From the NCBI GenBank assembly GCA_964392985.1, contig CAYMSF010000019.1, positions 1-64,000 of the forward strand: 64,000 nucleotides of DNA, read 5' to 3'. This stretch comes from CAYMSF01 sp964392985. Its GTDB lineage: Bacteria; Verrucomicrobiota; Lentisphaeria; Victivallales; Victivallaceae. Under the pieces are notes generated by a model that was not told where the DNA came from, ran no database searches, and worked only from the letters and a program-made list of their open reading frames with translations. A program made the position numbers and the translations under genes. The first letter of the stretch is position 1, and every line of letters starts with the position of its first letter. Positions 25,958 through 35,210 of this stretch are shown piece after piece.

Positions 25958-26992
25958 ATGCTTATTAGAAAATTGGCAAGGTTTTTCTCAAGTGATATCG
26001 GTATCGATCTTGGTACTGCAAACTGTCTGGTATTCGTCAGGGACAAAGGAATTGTTCTCGAAGAACCGTCAGTGGTAGCAATTACCGAAAATACAAAAGA
26101 AGTGCTGGCGGTCGGTTCTGACGCCAAACGCATGCTGGGACGCACTCCGGGTAATATCCGTGCCGTCCGGCCAATGAAAGACGGTGTTATCGCCGACTTT
26201 GAGATTACCGAACACATGTTGCGGTATTTCATTCAAAAAGCCATTAAACATTTGCCCTGGCGTCAACAATTGCTCAGTCCGCGAGTTATGGTGGCAGTTC
26301 CTTCCGGGATTACCGAAGTCGAAAATCGCGCGGTAAAAGACAGTGCCAAGCGTGCCGGCGCCGGCGATGTGGTGCTGGTAGAAGAGCCGATGGCAGCAGC
26401 TATCGGTGTTGGTCTGCCGGTCAGCGAACCGACAGGCAGTATGATTGTTGACATCGGTGGCGGAACTACTGAAGTTGCAGTTATCTCTCTCAACGGGATT
26501 GTCTGGGCGCGCAGCGTCAGGGTTGGCGGTGATGAACTTGACGCCGCCATTATCCAGCACATGAAACGGGTTTACAATTTAATGATCGGCGAACGTACTG
26601 CGGAAAGAATCAAGATTGATATTGGCAGTGCTTATCCGACTAACGATGATGCCACAATGGAAGTCAAGGGACGTGACCTCGTCTCAGGATTACCCAAAAC
26701 CATAAGAATTACCGCGGGGGAAATCCGCATTGCTCTCCAGGAACCGATTACCAGTATTATTGAAGCGGTAAGGACAACCCTTGAACGTTGTCCGCCAGAA
26801 CTGGCCGCGGACTTGATTGACCGCGGAATTATGCTTGCCGGTGGCGGCGCATTGCTTAATGGTCTTGACCGTCTCATCGTTGAGGAAACCGGTTTGCCGG
26901 TATTCGTCGCCGAAGACCCGTTGAAAGCCGTTGCTAAAGGTACCGGAATCATGCTCCAGGAAATGGATAACATGACCAAAACGATTTCTTGA
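25958..26992 (+). CDS. mreB: Rod-shape determining protein MreB
   Basis: 344-aa bacterial actin that organises lateral wall synthesis under the inner membrane. It starts with FFSSDIGIDLGTANCLVFV (phosphate loop 1, with an amphipathic N-terminal helix before it), then VAVPSGITEVENRAVKDS, MIVDIGGGTTEVAVISL and IMLAGGGALLNGLDRLI of the second phosphate and adenosine sites. Length is standard. No mreC or mreD follows; the next genes are phoB-phoR, so the usual mre cluster is split here. Confidence 0.97.
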   Translation: MLIRKLARFFSSDIGIDLGTANCLVFVRDKGIVLEEPSVVAITENTKEVLAVGSDAKRMLGRTPGNIRAVRPMKDGVIADFEITEHMLRYFIQKAIKHLPWRQQLLSPRVMVAVPSGITEVENRAVKDSAKRAGAGDVVLVEEPMAAAIGVGLPVSEPTGSMIVDIGGGTTEVAVISLNGIVWARSVRVGGDELDAAIIQHMKRVYNLMIGERTAERIKIDIGSAYPTNDDATMEVKGRDLVSGLPKTIRITAGEIRIALQEPITSIIEAVRTTLERCPPELAADLIDRGIMLAGGGALLNGLDRLIVEETGLPVFVAEDPLKAVAKGTGIMLQEMDNMTKTIS

Positions 26993-27062
26993 TTCCGGAT
27001 AATTCAGTTCTGCTTCAGAGCGGTTTTTATCTTTTCTTTTTGTATTCACAGGCATAGTGTTT

Positions 27063-27123
27063 TTAATGAATTTTTAATAATATCTTAATCGTAACTTAAC
27101 ATTGCCGGTTTATTATATATAGT
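27063..27123 (+). promoter_or_regulatory. Four-unit Pho box and promoter of phoBR
   Basis: TTAAT at 27063, 27074 and 27085 and TTAAC at 27096 are spaced exactly 11 bp apart, the period of PhoB half-sites. The last unit overlaps TTAACA (27096-27101), a -35-like box, followed 16 bp later by TATAGT (27118-27123). This fits positive autoregulation of phoBR under phosphate limitation. Confidence 0.7.
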
Positions 27124-27163
27124 AAAGTTATTTTAATATTTATATAACGGGATAGAGTTACTC

Positions 27164-27862
27164 ATGGCAAAAGAAAAAATTCTGGTGATTGAGGACGAGG
27201 AAGATATTCAGGAATTGATTAAGTACAACCTGCGCAAAGAGGGTTACGAAAATCTCCAGTTTGCCGATTCCGGTGAAGACGGTCTGCGTCTTGCCAATAC
27301 ATTCATGCCGGATATTATTTTACTTGACCTGATGTTGCCGGGAATGGACGGATTATCGGTCTGCCGTAACCTAAAAAGCAAACCCGAAACATCCAAAATA
27401 GCTGTCATCATGCTGACGGCAAAGAGCGAAGAAACCGATGTGATTATCGGTTTGGAAATGGGCGCTGATGACTACATTCCGAAACCATTCAGCCCCAAAA
27501 TACTCATTGCCAGAATAAAAGCTGCGTTACGCCGGAATGCCGAGGTACAGGATAACGGCTCAAAAAACATTGTTAAACGGGGCCCCCTGGTCTTAAATAA
27601 AGGGAAACGGGAGGCGAGTCTCGCCGGGAAACCGCTGGTGCTGACATTTTCTGAGTTTGAAATTTTGTACTTTTTGGCGCGACGTCCCGGTTGGGTTTAC
27701 ACTAGAAATCAAATTGTGAATGCGGTCAAGGGCGATGATTATCCGGTTACCGAACGTTCAATAGATGTGCAAGTTGTCGGATTGCGCAAAAAGCTTGGCG
27801 ATGCCGGCGAACTTATTGAAACGGTGCGTGGTGTCGGTTACAGATTCATAGAAACATATTAG
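27164..27862 (+). CDS. phoB: Phosphate-regulon-type response regulator PhoB
   Basis: 232-aa OmpR/PhoB-type response regulator. The receiver domain (1-120) has the acidic pair in VIEDEEDI, the phosphoacceptor in IILLDLMLPGMDG, and the conserved Lys in YIPKPFSPK. The C-terminal winged helix (135-232) has VLTFSEFEILYFLARRPGWV and VRGVGYRF. Sixteen base pairs separate it from phoR. The four-unit Pho box upstream supports the PhoB identity over other OmpR-type regulators. No pst genes are in view. Confidence 0.9.
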   Translation: MAKEKILVIEDEEDIQELIKYNLRKEGYENLQFADSGEDGLRLANTFMPDIILLDLMLPGMDGLSVCRNLKSKPETSKIAVIMLTAKSEETDVIIGLEMGADDYIPKPFSPKILIARIKAALRRNAEVQDNGSKNIVKRGPLVLNKGKREASLAGKPLVLTFSEFEILYFLARRPGWVYTRNQIVNAVKGDDYPVTERSIDVQVVGLRKKLGDAGELIETVRGVGYRFIETY

Positions 27863-27878
27863 GAATCTAAATTCAGCT

Positions 27879-29669
27879 ATGAAACGTGACTTATTCTATT
27901 TTCTGCCGCTGATTATTGTGTTTTCAACCGTTGCCCTGCTCGGATTTGTCTGGTATGAATCTACTACTACAGAACAAATCTACCTCGAAGAAGTTGAGCA
28001 TAATCTGCTCATAAGGGCAAATTTACTCAAACGGGAAGTTGTCAAGGCAATAAGTGGCGCCGGCGGTATTGACGAGGCCATTAAATATTGTGCCAGCGCC
28101 CATCAGGATTCAGAAGCCAGGCTTACGTTGATTGCCCCGGATGGCAAAGTTATTTATGATTCCGACAGCAACGCGGATAAGTTGCCGACGCACGCCTCCA
28201 GGCCGGAAATAATCGAGGCGCATAAAGGTCATGTCGCTTTTGCCGACCGTTTCAGCTCCACTCTAAACCAGCGCATGATATATGTCGCCGTTCCTGTCAG
28301 CGTCACGGGGAATAATAATTTCTATGTTCTAAGAATTGCGGCTTCTTTTCATGTTATTGACAGCATGTTGAGCAGTTCGCGCCGCCAGATTTTGTTCGCC
28401 GGCCTTCTGGCTGCCGGCATAGTAGCTATTCTCAGTTTTGTCATTGTAAACCATCTTAGCAAGGCGGTTTCAGAGTTGCAGGAAAATGCGGCGAAGATTG
28501 CTGCCGGGAATCTGGATATCAAGCTTCCCGTACCGACGCGCGGCGCCATGCACGGTCTGGCTATTTCACTGAATAATATGGCGGAACAACTCAAACAGCG
28601 GATTAGCGAGATAACAAATAAAAAAAATGAGCGCGATGTTATTTTCTCCAACATGACAGAAGGGGTTATTGCCGTTGATTTAAGCGGAAAAATTCTTGAC
28701 ATAAATACCGCCGCAGTTAAAATTTTTGATTTACCGGCGAATGCGACCGGATTATCTTTTTACGGAGTCATCCGTAATCCGCAAATGCAGAATTTTCTCA
28801 ATCAGATTATCACTGAAAAGAAAATGCTGGAAAGTGAATTTATTATTCACTCGCTGCAGGAACGTTTTTTGCGTGCGCGTGGCGCTTGTATAAAAATTGA
28901 CGAGGATAATATCAATGCAGTGCTTATCGTTGTTTCAGACGTTACCCGCATTAAAAAGCTTGAAAACTTCCGCCGCGATTTTATCGCTGATGTTTCCCAT
29001 GAAATAAAAACTCCGCTCACCGCCATCAAAGGCGCGGTGGAAACACTCAACGACGGCGCTATCAATGATCCGGCAACAGCGACCAAATTCATGGATATTA
29101 TTTCACGCCATGCCGACCGGATGAATGCTTTGGTCAGAGATATACTCAGCCTTTCCGAACTGGACCGCCGGGCGAACGGAGATGAAATCCCGTTTGACGT
29201 CATTAAAATTGCGGCGCCGGTCAACAGTGCCGTAGAATTTTGCCGCGATCGCGCGGTTGAGAAAAATATGATTATTGAACTGCAACCAGTACCTGCCATA
29301 AAAATTAAAGGTGACGCGCAATTACTTGAGCAGGCGGTGTCAAATCTGATTGATAATGCTATTAAGTATAATCCAGAAGGCACGTCCATAAAAGTGGCGG
29401 TATATCAGGATGGCAAAGATGTTGTCATCAGCGTTACTGACAACGGATGCGGCATTGAAGCCGAACATTTGCCACGGTTGTTTGAACGGTTCTACCGCGT
29501 TGACCGCGCCAGAAGCCGGAAACTGGGCGGAACCGGACTCGGATTAGCGATTGTCAAACACATTGCACACGTTCATAAAGGCTTTGCTGATGTTGAAAGT
29601 ACTGTAGGTAAAGGCAGTAAATTTATTATCCGCATAACTTCGACTGGCCTTGAAGGTTCCTCTATTTGA
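27879..29669 (+). CDS. phoR: Phosphate-regulon-type sensor histidine kinase PhoR
   Basis: 596-aa inner-membrane kinase. TM1 at ~5-27, a periplasmic PhoR-type sensor (~28-155), TM2 near 168-190 (ILFAGLLAAGIVAILSFVIV), HAMP (~190-245), a PAS domain (FSNMTEGVIAVDLSGKILDI), HisKA with the H-box FIADVSHEIKTPLTA, and HATPase_c with NAIKYN, DNGCGIE and GGTGLGLAIVK. It is co-transcribed with phoB. Normal function: phosphorylate PhoB when phosphate is scarce, with input from Pst proteins located elsewhere. Confidence 0.92.
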   Translation: MKRDLFYFLPLIIVFSTVALLGFVWYESTTTEQIYLEEVEHNLLIRANLLKREVVKAISGAGGIDEAIKYCASAHQDSEARLTLIAPDGKVIYDSDSNADKLPTHASRPEIIEAHKGHVAFADRFSSTLNQRMIYVAVPVSVTGNNNFYVLRIAASFHVIDSMLSSSRRQILFAGLLAAGIVAILSFVIVNHLSKAVSELQENAAKIAAGNLDIKLPVPTRGAMHGLAISLNNMAEQLKQRISEITNKKNERDVIFSNMTEGVIAVDLSGKILDINTAAVKIFDLPANATGLSFYGVIRNPQMQNFLNQIITEKKMLESEFIIHSLQERFLRARGACIKIDEDNINAVLIVVSDVTRIKKLENFRRDFIADVSHEIKTPLTAIKGAVETLNDGAINDPATATKFMDIISRHADRMNALVRDILSLSELDRRANGDEIPFDVIKIAAPVNSAVEFCRDRAVEKNMIIELQPVPAIKIKGDAQLLEQAVSNLIDNAIKYNPEGTSIKVAVYQDGKDVVISVTDNGCGIEAEHLPRLFERFYRVDRARSRKLGGTGLGLAIVKHIAHVHKGFADVESTVGKGSKFIIRITSTGLEGSSI

Positions 29670-29989
29670 TAACGTTTCCGGGGAATTAACATATTTTTTC
29701 AACCGCCTGCCATTAATTAAGTTCAGCCTTTTCAACCTTATTGACAATAGAGGAAATGGCGGATATTTTTAATTTTCTTCCAACTTTAGTGGTAAATTTT
29801 TACTAATTTAACTTGAAGCATTGTTATCACACAACTAGATTAAATGTTTATAAGCTCATAGGCTTTGCCCATTTCCCAGCCATCAGTCTGTAAATAATGC
29901 GGTGGCCGGTTTTATTATTGCCAAGTTGCATCGTTACAATCCAAACAGAAACGCTAATATAGTAATTTTAAAAGGAACGGAGGTTTTTT
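29670..29989. other. 320-bp gap without a gene
   Basis: AT-rich. An imperfect, long-loop inverted repeat (CCGCC...GGCGG, 29704-29762) lies near the left end. The right end contains the GGAGG ribosome site (29978-29982) of the next gene. A sigma-54-like GG-N10-GC at 29908-29921 is too weak to annotate. Nothing else is seen. Confidence 0.6.
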
Positions 29990-31816
29990 ATGAAAAAAAC
30001 AATGTTTACATTTGTACTTTCCGGGTCGTTATCAACGTTGTTTTTAATTTTAAGCCCGGTTGCGAATGGAGAGGTCGATTCAAAACGCTCCACCGTTGAG
30101 GCAATTGACGAGGCGCATTCCGCACTTATGAACAAGTTTGTTGATAAGCACGGAGTGATTCTTGATTTTGTCGGGGAGATTCCAACGCCGGAAGAGTGTG
30201 CGCTGGGAAAACCCAATGCGTTAGGATGGTTCTGCCCTATTGAGAATGGTCCGATGTTCACCGGGATGTATCTTCCGGCAGTATGCGAGCGGGCGCGCCG
30301 GAGTGGCTCCTCCACAGATAAAGAACAGGCAAAAAAATTAGCACAAGGACTTCTCAAGTGTGCTTCAGTATCAGATGTCCCGGGTATGATTGTACGTGGA
30401 ATGGCAACGGACGGCAAAAGCCACTATCCACTCGGTTCCGATGACCAGACCCATCCCTGGTTTCTTGGTCTATATGTCTACTGGAAAAGCGGAATTCCGT
30501 CAGAAACAGAAAAAAAAGAGATTGTCAATAAGGTCAGAGAGGTAGCAACTGTTCTTGAAGCAAACGGCTGGAAAGGACCTTGTGACGGAGATTTTAAAGG
30601 ACAATTCCGGGGAGGGTTTAAAGGGGAAGGTTTTCGCGATGCCGCCCGATACTTGTTTATGTTGAGAGCTGTCTATGAAATGACAGGTGATGCCATCTGG
30701 CTGGAGCGGTATAAAAAGGCGATGACAGAACGTCCCGGCAAACGCGGAATGAGCCGTCTCGAAATATGTGCCGCCGGATATGAACCGGATATTGCCCGGA
30801 ACAACTGGAGTCGGCAGAATGGTAATTTTTTTAATTGGATATATGTGGGTGCGCATTATTCTCTGAGGCAGCTTATCGAAATGGAAACGGATGCTGCGGT
30901 TAAAGAACAGTTGCAAATTGGATTGGATGCCAGCGCGAAAGAGGCGTTGCCCGGCATTGCCGACTCGAGTAAGTTTGACAATAATGACACAAAGGTTTTT
31001 GGAACTGCCAATTGGCGTGAGATATATACCCAGTGGTTCCCGCAAAAAACGCAAGCCGAGGCAATGAAACTTTCGGGAATGGTTGATTACAAGAAGCGCG
31101 GAGAACGCGGTAACTATGAGGGTCGGTTTGTTAACACCCCGCTGGCAGCGGCAGCCATCGTGGCGATGGCGGGAGATCCTTCACATCGTGATATTATTGA
31201 AAAGGCAGTAAGGCACTATGATTACAATAAACTTTACTCCTCACGATTCTTTTTTGCAGAATGCGCCTACTATGCCCCGGTATCAAGAGTCGCGCCACGA
31301 CCCGGGGTTGGACCGGCAAAACAAGATATCACAGTAACAAACGCGAATGAAACTGCAGTTGCTTCGCCGGCAAAAAATGACGTGAAAAAGTCGGTACCGG
31401 GCGAAGTGTTGATTGACAACAACTCTACTGATGTCACGGTTAATGGTGAATGGGGCTTAAGCAAGACCAGTTCCGTTCGTATTGGCGAAGATTATCTGCA
31501 CGACAAAAATAAAGACAAGGGCGGTAAAAGTGTTACCTACAAGGCTCAGTTGCCCGGAGCTGGGAAATATTGTGTGTACCTGTCCTGGACTGGTGGAGAA
31601 GCGCGTGCTTCTCGCGTTCCTGTTGACATTATTACGAAAAATGACAAACAAACGGTTTATGTGAATCAAAAAACGACGGGAAATCCCTGGAATTTGCTTG
31701 GTGAGTTTGAGTTTGCCGATCCGAATGTTTGTATAACAATTCGCACTGATGATGCGGAGGGTTATGTCATTGCCGATGCGGTTAAATTTGTTCCAGTGAC
31801 ATCAGCAGCAAAGTAG
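29990..31816 (+). CDS. Exported protein with golvesin C-terminal-like domain; paralogue of 35207-36535
   Basis: 608 aa with a signal peptide (cleavage near ANG-EV). Residues ~30-430 are mostly helical (AIDEAHSALMNKFVDKHGVI; HPWFLGLYVYWKSG; YLFMLRAVYEMTGDAIWLER) and look like an alpha/alpha-toroid type glycan-active fold, but no catalytic motif is certain. They align nearly end to end with the protein at 35207-36535. Residues ~470-600 match the golvesin C-terminal-like domain (VIDNNSTDVT-type start, GKYCVYLSWTGGEARASRVP), a carbohydrate-binding-like beta sandwich, absent from the paralogue. GGAGG precedes the ATG. First gene of a three-gene run with a GH2 enzyme and the paralogue. Confidence 0.75.
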   Translation: MKKTMFTFVLSGSLSTLFLILSPVANGEVDSKRSTVEAIDEAHSALMNKFVDKHGVILDFVGEIPTPEECALGKPNALGWFCPIENGPMFTGMYLPAVCERARRSGSSTDKEQAKKLAQGLLKCASVSDVPGMIVRGMATDGKSHYPLGSDDQTHPWFLGLYVYWKSGIPSETEKKEIVNKVREVATVLEANGWKGPCDGDFKGQFRGGFKGEGFRDAARYLFMLRAVYEMTGDAIWLERYKKAMTERPGKRGMSRLEICAAGYEPDIARNNWSRQNGNFFNWIYVGAHYSLRQLIEMETDAAVKEQLQIGLDASAKEALPGIADSSKFDNNDTKVFGTANWREIYTQWFPQKTQAEAMKLSGMVDYKKRGERGNYEGRFVNTPLAAAAIVAMAGDPSHRDIIEKAVRHYDYNKLYSSRFFFAECAYYAPVSRVAPRPGVGPAKQDITVTNANETAVASPAKNDVKKSVPGEVLIDNNSTDVTVNGEWGLSKTSSVRIGEDYLHDKNKDKGGKSVTYKAQLPGAGKYCVYLSWTGGEARASRVPVDIITKNDKQTVYVNQKTTGNPWNLLGEFEFADPNVCITIRTDDAEGYVIADAVKFVPVTSAAK

Positions 31817-31895
31817 GGTTGATGAATAGAAATATCTGATTTCAAATAATAAAAATGTGATTTGTTCCGGATTTAATTACACAACGGGGTTTATT

Positions 31896-34800
31896 ATGAC
31901 AGTTCAAACAAATTGTTGCCGGCTGATAATCAGCGTGATGGTTTTTTCTCTGATGACGGTTACGTTGCTGGCGCAAAACGCAGACAATGTCCCTTTTGAA
32001 AAAATTGTGCCGGCAAATTTGACTCCGGAACAACGTGACAGCGTCAATCTTGAACCTGAATACTCTGATGCTTTTTATGGTCAAGTGGATCGTCTCTACC
32101 TTAATGGATTCTGGAAGTTCAAACCAGTGTTGAACCTGTTAAAACGTGACGGCAGTAAAATTGTTGCGATTGATCCTAAAGCAATTACTCCGCCAGTTTC
32201 TGACGTTGGTCTGGAAAAAGGTTATTTCCGCGCGGATTATGATGTTTCCGGATGGGAAGATATGCCAGTGCCATGGACATGGAACATGCCCGTGGACAGG
32301 GGGTTTAAGAAAACTGCTTTTGCCGGTCTGGGATATTACCGTACCGCGTTTCAGATTCCCGCGGACAAGAAAGGCAAGCGGGTTGTTCTCCATTTTGATT
32401 CGGTCAACACCGAATGCAAAGTGTGGCTCAATGGTGTCTTTATCGGCGAACACAAAAATGCTCGTTACACCCGTACCATGCCTAATATGATCGGGCGGAA
32501 ACTGTGGATGGATCAATTTGAACTGGACATTACCGATGTGGCAACTTTTGGACACGTGAACACTTTGACTCTGCGCGTTTATGACAGCGGTCAACCGATA
32601 GAATGGAACAATATTCCAAACGAAGGTGGTATTGTAGGTCCTGTTCAGGTTGATTTTCGTGAAACCGTGGATTTTGATGAAATATTGATTACTGCAAGTC
32701 CTGACAGCGGCATTGTGACTATCCAGGCGCATGCCGTGAACAAAGGTACTGAACCTGTTACTCTTGCGCTGTCGGCGCAAGTTGAACCGTTCAAGTCGAA
32801 ATTTTATACGCCTCCGGCATCGGCATCGGGTACGGTTGTAGAACTGGGCAAAGTGACCTTTCCTAAAGGCGAAAGCCGTCATTCATTTTCTTTCAAGATA
32901 AAAAATCCGGTATTATGGGACATTAACTGTCCTGCGCTGTACCGGTTGCGCCTTGTTGATGGCAAACGGATACTTGGACAGTCACGTTTCGGTTTCCGCA
33001 AGATGGAAGTGGCGGGAAAACAGTTTATGCTCAATGGACGCCCGATTTTTCTGCAGGGGCTTCAGGCGGAACCCTGGGGCATGTATCAACAAATACTGGT
33101 GTTCAACAAGGCGGACATCATTCGGCAGGGATGTATATTGTTGAAAGAGGCCGGCTTCAACTCCTGGCGGGATAACGGTGGTTTTCAACCCCAGAATCTT
33201 ACTAAAGTAGTGTTGGATATTCTTGATGAACTTGGTTTTGTCGTCCAAACCGATTTTTCTCCGGAACTTCGCATGCTGGATCCGGACGAACGCCGCCCGG
33301 AAGCAATTACCGCGGTGAAGCTTGGCGATATTCTCAATCCTGACAATTCGATCAGTCCCTACGGTCAGGCGACACTGCGGCAGTGGCTGGTCTATACCTA
33401 CAATCACCCGGCAATCTGCCTTTTTACCGGTGGCAATGAAATCGGCTTCCCGAAAGGCGAAACGGAGAAGACGATGGCAGATTATTTGACGGCCTTTTAT
33501 GGATACATGAAGGCCAACGACATGCAGAAACGTCCAGTGACATCTTCGGCGGGCTTGATGATTTATGGCAAGTGGAAAACTCCGGTTCCCGCCGACTATT
33601 ATGATTATCACTGTTATGCTGAAGAGGTTATGGGACACATGGATTTCACAACTACCAATCAAAACGCGGTATTTAAACGATTGGCGGGTATATATGGCTC
33701 GATTGACAAACCGGTAATTCTTGGCGAATGCTGCGGCTACACCTCGGCCAATAATAATCTCCGTCCTGATTTGCAGGCACTTTTGAAGTCGGATAACATC
33801 GACAAGAGCGCTTATGTAAACTGGGCAAATCTTAACAATAACTCTCCGCTGAAGGATTATTGGGATATTGTTGCGCGGCAGGGATATGTCACTTATGCCG
33901 GAATCCGTTCTGCTGTCAGTCATGAGGCGTTGGTGGAATCCACTGCGAAATTAACAAGCGAATTTATCCGGCGCTTACGTTCTGATACAGATTTCCATGC
34001 CGGTTTTATGACGACGCGACTTGATTTTACCCGGTGGGGACTTGTGCCGGCAAATGCATTTTTAACATCCGGCGGGGTGTTGGATATGATTGCAAAAGTG
34101 CGGACCAATCCTGAATTTATCGCTCAACGTCAGGCCTTGGCGCCATTGACGGCAATACCCAATTTGCATGACCGTCACTTTTTTGCCGGAGAGAACGCGA
34201 AGATTAAAATTATGTTGCTCAATCAACAGTATGCAACCACAGAAACCAATCTTACCGTCAATCTCTTAATAAAAGACGGCAATGGGAAAACAATATCTTT
34301 TGCTAATGAATCTTATCCGCAAGTACCGGAATATGCCCGCATTGAGCGAACTGTTACGCGGACCATTCCAACTGATTGTCCTGCCGGAGATTACTCGCTG
34401 GTTGTATCATTGCGGCGTGGCGATGGGGTCGTTAATGAAATCGCCACACCGATATCCGTATTTGTCCGGAATAAACCTGCGGTGGAGGTGGTTCGTAAAA
34501 TAGCGTTTTATAATCGGGAGACGAAGGGCGAAAAGTCAACACGACATCTTCTCGAAGATCTGGCAATACCTCATACTCCGGTTAATGATATGCATCGAAT
34601 TGACGACTTCGATTTGCTGATTATTGGTGCAAATTCCCTTGATTCAACTTTTACAAATAACGTTAGCGTGGAAAAAATAGAGAAATGGTTGAAAAATGGC
34701 GGGCGCATCGTCTGCTTTGAACAAGCCAAAGAAGGAGCAGTACCATTTGTTGAGGGAATGAAATATAAACCTGCCGGAAATATGCTCTTTGCCGATGTCA

Positions 34801-35210
34801 TTGACGGTGTTCATCCCGTTTTGTCAGGGTTGAACCGTGGAAACTGGGAACTTTGGAACGGTGAAGGAGTGAAGACCGGTCATGCTGTCGATGCCGGTCC
34901 AAAATCAGTTTACAGGACATTGTTGATACCGATGCCGCAAAGTGTGGTTATCAGTGGCGCAAACCGTACCTGGCGGGACAAAGATCCGCTGATTTTCGGG
35001 ATGGTTGCAGGCGAAGTGAAAGTTGGCAAAGGCATGGTTTTCTTCTCTCAACCATTGGCAACTGCCCGTTACGGCAGCGACCCGGTTGCAACTGTTTATT
35101 TACAGAATGTCTTGCAATATACCCTTGGCAAGCAGTGGACTGGCGAATTTGCCAAACCTGTAAACAATGTCAATAATAGTCAAGATATGAAGAAAGAGAC
35201 AATAAAATGA
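31896..35210 (+). CDS. Exported glycoside hydrolase family 2 (beta-galactosidase/mannosidase/glucuronidase-type)
   Basis: 1,104 aa from the ATG at 31896, which opens a signal peptide (MTVQTNCCRLIISVMVF...LLAQ); the frame extends to 31857 without a signal. The sugar-binding jelly roll has LGYYRTAFQIPADKKGKR and VWLNGVFIGEH, then the immunoglobulin-like linker, then the TIM barrel with ICLFTGGNEIGFP (acid/base Glu515) and VILGECCGYTS (nucleophile Glu611). Extra C-terminal domains include a glutaminase-like sheet (DLLIIGANSLD; FEQAKEGAVPF). Substrate specificity is not decided by sequence. The stop overlaps the next ATG by 4 bp, and the flanking paralogues suggest a dedicated glycan operon. Confidence 0.85.
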   Translation: MTVQTNCCRLIISVMVFSLMTVTLLAQNADNVPFEKIVPANLTPEQRDSVNLEPEYSDAFYGQVDRLYLNGFWKFKPVLNLLKRDGSKIVAIDPKAITPPVSDVGLEKGYFRADYDVSGWEDMPVPWTWNMPVDRGFKKTAFAGLGYYRTAFQIPADKKGKRVVLHFDSVNTECKVWLNGVFIGEHKNARYTRTMPNMIGRKLWMDQFELDITDVATFGHVNTLTLRVYDSGQPIEWNNIPNEGGIVGPVQVDFRETVDFDEILITASPDSGIVTIQAHAVNKGTEPVTLALSAQVEPFKSKFYTPPASASGTVVELGKVTFPKGESRHSFSFKIKNPVLWDINCPALYRLRLVDGKRILGQSRFGFRKMEVAGKQFMLNGRPIFLQGLQAEPWGMYQQILVFNKADIIRQGCILLKEAGFNSWRDNGGFQPQNLTKVVLDILDELGFVVQTDFSPELRMLDPDERRPEAITAVKLGDILNPDNSISPYGQATLRQWLVYTYNHPAICLFTGGNEIGFPKGETEKTMADYLTAFYGYMKANDMQKRPVTSSAGLMIYGKWKTPVPADYYDYHCYAEEVMGHMDFTTTNQNAVFKRLAGIYGSIDKPVILGECCGYTSANNNLRPDLQALLKSDNIDKSAYVNWANLNNNSPLKDYWDIVARQGYVTYAGIRSAVSHEALVESTAKLTSEFIRRLRSDTDFHAGFMTTRLDFTRWGLVPANAFLTSGGVLDMIAKVRTNPEFIAQRQALAPLTAIPNLHDRHFFAGENAKIKIMLLNQQYATTETNLTVNLLIKDGNGKTISFANESYPQVPEYARIERTVTRTIPTDCPAGDYSLVVSLRRGDGVVNEIATPISVFVRNKPAVEVVRKIAFYNRETKGEKSTRHLLEDLAIPHTPVNDMHRIDDFDLLIIGANSLDSTFTNNVSVEKIEKWLKNGGRIVCFEQAKEGAVPFVEGMKYKPAGNMLFADVIDGVHPVLSGLNRGNWELWNGEGVKTGHAVDAGPKSVYRTLLIPMPQSVVISGANRTWRDKDPLIFGMVAGEVKVGKGMVFFSQPLATARYGSDPVATVYLQNVLQYTLGKQWTGEFAKPVNNVNNSQDMKKETIK

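Noticed and set aside
29702..29765. Terminator after phoR
   Set aside because: The arms are imperfect and the loop is about 38 nt; the T-run is separated from the stem.
29904..29922. Sigma-54-like promoter before the golvesin-domain gene (GG-N10-GC spacing)
   Set aside because: Only the GG and TTGC elements match; the rest of the consensus is absent, and T-rich sequence makes a chance match likely.
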